From NCBI GenBank assembly GCA_019694165.1, contig JAIBCL010000004.1:124001-188000 (forward strand): a DNA stretch of 64,000 bases, written 5' to 3'. Origin of the DNA: Verrucomicrobiaceae bacterium (lineage in GTDB: Bacteria > Verrucomicrobiota > Verrucomicrobiia > Verrucomicrobiales > Verrucomicrobiaceae). The notes below the pieces were generated by a model. It had not been told where the DNA came from. It was given only the letters and a program-made list of their open reading frames with translations, and did no database searches. Of this stretch, positions 60,318 through 64,000 are shown piece after piece. The stretch's first letter is position 1. Every line of letters begins with the position of its first letter. A program made the position numbers and the translations under genes.

Positions 60318-63300
60318 ATGCGTCCTGTCCTGCTGCTGGCCATCTTCACCGTTCCCGCCTCAGCCGGGGTGGACTTCGTGCGCGAGGTGCGGCCGTTGTT
60401 CGAAAAGCACTGCTACGAATGCCACGGCGCGAGGAAGCAGAAGAATGGTCTGCGCCTTGATGTCAAGCAGGCCGCCTTGCACGGTGGTGATGAGCACGCG
60501 CCGGACATTGTGGCCGGCCGGAGCGCGGACAGCCCGCTGTTCCGCTTTGTCAGCGGCTCGGACCGCGACGTGCGGATGCCGCCGAAGGAGAAGACCGCAC
60601 TGTCAGTAGCAGAGGTCGCCGTTCTCAAGGAATGGATCGACGAAGGCGCAGTATGGCCGGACGGCGTGGACGTGGCGAAACTTGAGGACAAGACCGACTG
60701 GTGGAGTTTCAAGCCGTTGAAGCCAGGAGCATGGGACAAGGCTCAGGGGGTGGATGACTTCATCCGGGCCAAGCTGGCCGAAAAGGGTCTCAAACCGGCC
60801 CCGCCTGCCGATCCGCTCACGCTGATCCGCAGACTGTACTTTGACCTTACGGGGCTGCCGCCGACGCCGGAGGAAGTCGCGCGCTTTGAGCGCGAGACAA
60901 AGGACTGGGAGATGAGAGACAAAAAGCCGGCAGGAACTGCAGCCAACGCGAAAGCATCAGGCACCACCTCTTCCGGCCTGTCGTCCTCTGCCTCCCCCTA
61001 CGAGCGCCTCGTCGATTCACTTCTCGCCTCGCCCCGCTACGGCGAGCGCTGGGCGCGGCACTGGCTCGACGTAGCGCATTACGGTGAAACACATGGCTAC
61101 GACAAGGACAAGCCGAGGCCGAACGCCTGGCCCTACCGAGACTACGTGATCCGCGCGCTGAACGACGACAAGCCCTACACGCGCTTCGTCGAGGAACAGA
61201 TCGCCGGCGACGCTATGTATCCGGGCACGTCCGATGGTGTCACGGCGCTCGGGTTCATCGCCGCCGGCCCCTGGGACTACATCGGCCATGCGGAAGTGCC
61301 GGAGACGAAAATCGACGGCAAGATCGCACGCCACCTTGACCGCGATGACATGGTGCAGAACACCATCGGCGCCTTTTGCTCCCTCACCATCGGCTGCGCG
61401 CAGTGCCACAATCACAAATTCGATCCCATCACGCAGGAGGACTACTACTCGCTACAGGCCGTCTTCGCGGCGATCGACCGCACGGATGTGAACTATTACC
61501 CTGACGACGCGGCGATGCGGCGCTTTGTGAAGCTCGACACTCAACGCAAGGAGAGCGCGGCCGCCATCTCGGCGCTGGAGGAGCCGTTGAAGAAAAAGGC
61601 TGGTGAAAAGTTCGTCGCGCTCAGCCGGCGCATCGACGGGGCGGCTGACAAGGGTGCGAAGAACAATCCGAACGCGAAACCCGACTTCGGCTGGCACAGC
61701 GCCATCTCGCCGGTGCAAGACGTGATGAAGTGGGTGCAGGTCGATCTCGGCAAGAGCGTCGAGATTCAGCGCATCGTGCTGAAGCCCTGCTATGACGACT
61801 ACGGCGGCATCGGCGGAGGTTTTGGTTTTCCCGTGCGATTCAAAATCGAGGCCAGCGACGATCCTGAATTCAAGACGGGCGTCACGCTGCTCTGGCGGAA
61901 ACACGACGCCACATTCATGAACGACTTCAAGAACCCGGGCCTCACGCCGTTCGAGACGAACACCGCCGGCGATGACGGCGTGCGCGGCCGCCATGTGCGC
62001 ATCACCGCCGTGAAGCTTGCACCGCGGAAGGGCGACTTCATCTTCGCGCTGTCCGAGCTGGAGGTCTTCGGCTGCAAGACCGGCCCGAATCTGGCCGCCG
62101 GCCGGCCCGTCACATCACTCGACTCCATCGAAGCTCCGCCACGCTGGCGCAGAATGAATCTCACCGACGGCATCGCACCCGAGCCACGCACGCAGGAGGA
62201 CAAGCGGCAGCTCATCCGTGAACGCGACGCACTCATGCTCGCGCAGGCTGACGCCGCCACGCGCGCAAAGCTCGACGATGCCCGCAGGCAACGCACCGCC
62301 ATCGAAGCTGAAATCGCCAAACTGCCCGCTCCTGGCAAGGTGTATGCAGGCGCCGTGCACACAGGCGCCGGTGCCTTCCGCGGCACTGGTCATGAAGGCG
62401 GCAAGCCTCGCGTCATTGCGGTACTGAAGCGCGGCGACGTGAAGAATCCGGGCAAAGAAGCCGCTCCGTCCGCGATCAGGGCCCTCTCTGAACTAGCCCA
62501 CGTCGAAGCAGCGTTCCCGAACACCGGCCCCGAAGCCCAACGGCGCGCCGCGCTCGCCAGATGGATCACCGCAAAAGACAACCCGCTCACCTGGCGCAGC
62601 ATCGTGAATCGCGTCTGGCAGCATCACTTCGGCAGGCCGCTCGTCGATACACCGAATGATTTCGGGCGCATGGGCGCGCTGCCGACGCATCCTGAACTGC
62701 TCGACTGGCTGGCGGTGGCGTTCCGCGATGACATGGGCGGCAGTTTGAAGAAACTCCACAAGCTCTTGGTGATGTCGGAGGTCTATCGGCAGACTTCGGC
62801 CTCATCGGCCCTGGCAGACAAGTCCGATGTCTCGAACCAATGGCTTTCCCATCAAAACCGCCGCAAACTCGACGCCGAGGCGGTGCGTGATTCCATTCTC
62901 GCCGTCAGCGGCAAACTCGACTTCACGATGGGCGGACCGGGCTTCCAGGACTTCGTCATCACGCATCCCGAGCACTCGCCGCATTACGAGTACGAATTGC
63001 ACGATCCGGATGATCCGAACTCGTGGCGGCGGAGCATCTACCGCTTCATTGTGCGTTCCCAGCAGCAGCCGTTCATGACCGTGATGGACTGCGCCGATCC
63101 GTCGATGCGCGTGGACAAGCGCAACGAATCAATCAGCCCCCTGCAGGCGCTCGCGATGATGAACAACGGCCTCACCGTCGCCATGGCGAAACACTTTGCC
63201 GAACGCGCGGCCAAAAACGTGGCCGGCATCGAGGCGCAAACCAGACGCGCCTTCGAGTTCGCGCTCTCCCGCCCGCCAGACGCCGCCGAGGTCACCCCTC

Positions 63301-63383
63301 TGGTCGAGTACGCCCGGCGAGAGGGCCTGGAGAATGCCTGCCGCGTGATCCTGAATCTGAATGAATTCAGCTTTGTGGACTGA
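60318..63383 (+). CDS. PSD1-type protein with discoidin-like insertion
   Basis: 1021 residues from MRPVLLLAIFTVPASA, a signal peptide. Cytochrome-like domain with CYECH at 32-36 and MPPKEK near 95; DUF1549 (about 145-390) with RHWLDVAHYGETHG and CAQCHNHKFDP; DUF1553 (about 740-1000) with ITAKDNPLTWRSIVNRVW and NRRKLDAEAVRDS. Between the two DUFs lies a region of about 200 residues with WVQVDLGKSVEIQRIVLKP and RGRHVRITAVKL, as in F5/8 type C (discoidin) carbohydrate-binding domains. No DUF1501 gene follows, unlike the pairs at the left end. Confidence 0.92.
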   Translation: MRPVLLLAIFTVPASAGVDFVREVRPLFEKHCYECHGARKQKNGLRLDVKQAALHGGDEHAPDIVAGRSADSPLFRFVSGSDRDVRMPPKEKTALSVAEVAVLKEWIDEGAVWPDGVDVAKLEDKTDWWSFKPLKPGAWDKAQGVDDFIRAKLAEKGLKPAPPADPLTLIRRLYFDLTGLPPTPEEVARFERETKDWEMRDKKPAGTAANAKASGTTSSGLSSSASPYERLVDSLLASPRYGERWARHWLDVAHYGETHGYDKDKPRPNAWPYRDYVIRALNDDKPYTRFVEEQIAGDAMYPGTSDGVTALGFIAAGPWDYIGHAEVPETKIDGKIARHLDRDDMVQNTIGAFCSLTIGCAQCHNHKFDPITQEDYYSLQAVFAAIDRTDVNYYPDDAAMRRFVKLDTQRKESAAAISALEEPLKKKAGEKFVALSRRIDGAADKGAKNNPNAKPDFGWHSAISPVQDVMKWVQVDLGKSVEIQRIVLKPCYDDYGGIGGGFGFPVRFKIEASDDPEFKTGVTLLWRKHDATFMNDFKNPGLTPFETNTAGDDGVRGRHVRITAVKLAPRKGDFIFALSELEVFGCKTGPNLAAGRPVTSLDSIEAPPRWRRMNLTDGIAPEPRTQEDKRQLIRERDALMLAQADAATRAKLDDARRQRTAIEAEIAKLPAPGKVYAGAVHTGAGAFRGTGHEGGKPRVIAVLKRGDVKNPGKEAAPSAIRALSELAHVEAAFPNTGPEAQRRAALARWITAKDNPLTWRSIVNRVWQHHFGRPLVDTPNDFGRMGALPTHPELLDWLAVAFRDDMGGSLKKLHKLLVMSEVYRQTSASSALADKSDVSNQWLSHQNRRKLDAEAVRDSILAVSGKLDFTMGGPGFQDFVITHPEHSPHYEYELHDPDDPNSWRRSIYRFIVRSQQQPFMTVMDCADPSMRVDKRNESISPLQALAMMNNGLTVAMAKHFAERAAKNVAGIEAQTRRAFEFALSRPPDAAEVTPLVEYARREGLENACRVILNLNEFSFVD

Positions 63384-63442
63384 CCGGACTTGTTTGGCGG
63401 TCAGCCCGTCAATCGCGCCGCTCGCACTGAGGCTGAGGCTGG

Positions 63443-64000
63443 TCAGGCACCCAGGGCCCGCGCCACGGCGGCCATCGTTTCACGCTGGCGTTTCTCCACG
63501 AAGACGCGGGCTGTCGCGGCCTTTGCCTTCGCTCCGGCAGGATCCTTCGCCATGGCGAGCACGGCGGGCACCACGCGCCGGAGTTCATCTTCCTTGTCGA
63601 GATCGAAGAGCCATTCGCCGAGCCCGATGTCGCGCCACATGAAGCCCTTGCTCGTCTGCTCGGCCCAGCGGCAGACGATCGCCGGTATTCCGCGGGCGAT
63701 GCACAGGATGGGGCTGTGCATTTCCGCGCCGAACAGACCGGCGCTGCGCACGTAGGTGCTCACCGCCTCGCCTGCCAGCCAGTAGTCAGGCCGCCACACG
63801 ACGCGGGGCTTCACATCATCGGGCAGCTTGTCGAGGAGCATCTCCTTGCCGACGGCCATCTGCGTACGGTCTTCGGGGCAGATGAGCACCTTGAGATGAG
63901 TCTGACGGACCACCTGCACGATGGCCTCCCGCAAGGGGCTGAGGTCGTGCTCCTTCATCTCCTCGTTTCGCGCGTGCTTTTTCGGATCGAATGCGGCCTT
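63443..64000 (-). CDS. polysaccharide pyruvyl transferase-like protein, 3' end only
   Basis: The frame is open to the right edge, so the N-terminal part lies outside; about 185 residues remain. [20 protein letters not shown], the segment [21 protein letters not shown] and the late [17 protein letters not shown] fit the polysaccharide pyruvyl transferase/WcaK-like fold, where the H-S/P-I loop lies near the donor site. Such enzymes add pyruvate ketals to exopolysaccharides; PVC bacteria have many distant members of unclear role. A Met inside the fragment (at 63958) is not the true start, since coding character continues upstream. Confidence 0.75.
   Translation of the reverse strand, partial: KAAFDPKKHARNEEMKEHDLSPLREAIVQVVRQTHLKVLICPEDRTQMAVGKEMLLDKLPDDVKPRVVWRPDYWLAGEAVSTYVRSAGLFGAEMHSPILCIARGIPAIVCRWAEQTSKGFMWRDIGLGEWLFDLDKEDELRRVVPAVLAMAKDPAGAKAKAATARVFVEKRQRETMAAVARALGA

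Overview
The window is GC-rich, densely coding chromosomal DNA that fits the PVC group, most likely a verrucomicrobium related to Prosthecobacter/Verrucomicrobium. The evidence is three planctomycete-type cytochrome/DUF1549/DUF1553 proteins, two paired DUF1501 proteins, a DUF1080 protein, a TAT-exported Gfo/Idh/MocA oxidoreductase, a TIGR02603-type haem protein and a complete F-type ATP synthase operon. No rRNA, convincing tRNA, prophage, transposase or CRISPR array is visible.

Layout. 1-8.3 kb: the end of a BNR-repeat propeller protein, then a leftward block with two successive DUF1549/DUF1553 + DUF1501 pairs. 8.6-10.4 kb: an outer-membrane barrel protein and a TonB-like protein. 10.4-16.6 kb: a leftward, overlapping SpoIIM - DUF4129/DUF4350 fusion - MoxR - DUF58 cluster. 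16.8-22.5 kb: a LuxR-type response regulator overlapping a histidine kinase with a large exported sensor region, an orphan receiver protein and a TPR protein. 22.5-23.5 kb: a 34-residue AURKAIP1/COX24-like protein and hisG. 23.7-33.7 kb (rightward): an OFA-type MFS transporter, a sugar-phosphate isomerase, a small HicBA pair, a Gfo/Idh/MocA oxidoreductase, a nucleoside-symporter-like MFS protein overlapping a sorbosone-dehydrogenase/multihaem protein, and a beta-CASP metallo-hydrolase.

33.7-40.5 kb holds atpB-E-F-H-A-G-D-C without atpI. A perfect 18-bp match to the Rex redox-repressor operator (TTGTGAA-N4-TTCACAA) lies just upstream, hairpins lie between some genes, and a REPIN-like GTAG palindrome doublet follows the last gene. 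40.7-49.4 kb: a DUF1287 protein, a J-domain protein, an SNase-like protein, a half-size ExbB/MotA-like protein, fabF, then a thiol/metal group (glutathione peroxidase, exported rhodanese, exported CxxC protein, P1B-4 metal ATPase) interrupted by rlmN. 49.6-64 kb: a DUF1080 protein, an EVE-domain/putative nuclease fusion of visibly lower GC, envelope proteins (CAP, OmpA-like, DegS-like protease), an isolated nuoB-nuoC pair, a PQQ-like propeller, an FHA protein, a third PSD1 protein with a discoidin-like insert, and the end of a polysaccharide pyruvyl transferase-like gene.

The genes point to an aerobic, respiring heterotroph that degrades polysaccharides with PVC-specific exported enzymes, balances respiration and ATP synthesis by redox state, and invests in envelope maintenance. 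Several genes share a promoter-like pattern TTGnnn-N16/17-TAGnnT placed very close to the start codon, suggesting short or absent leaders. All functional calls come from reading motifs by eye; no database search was run.
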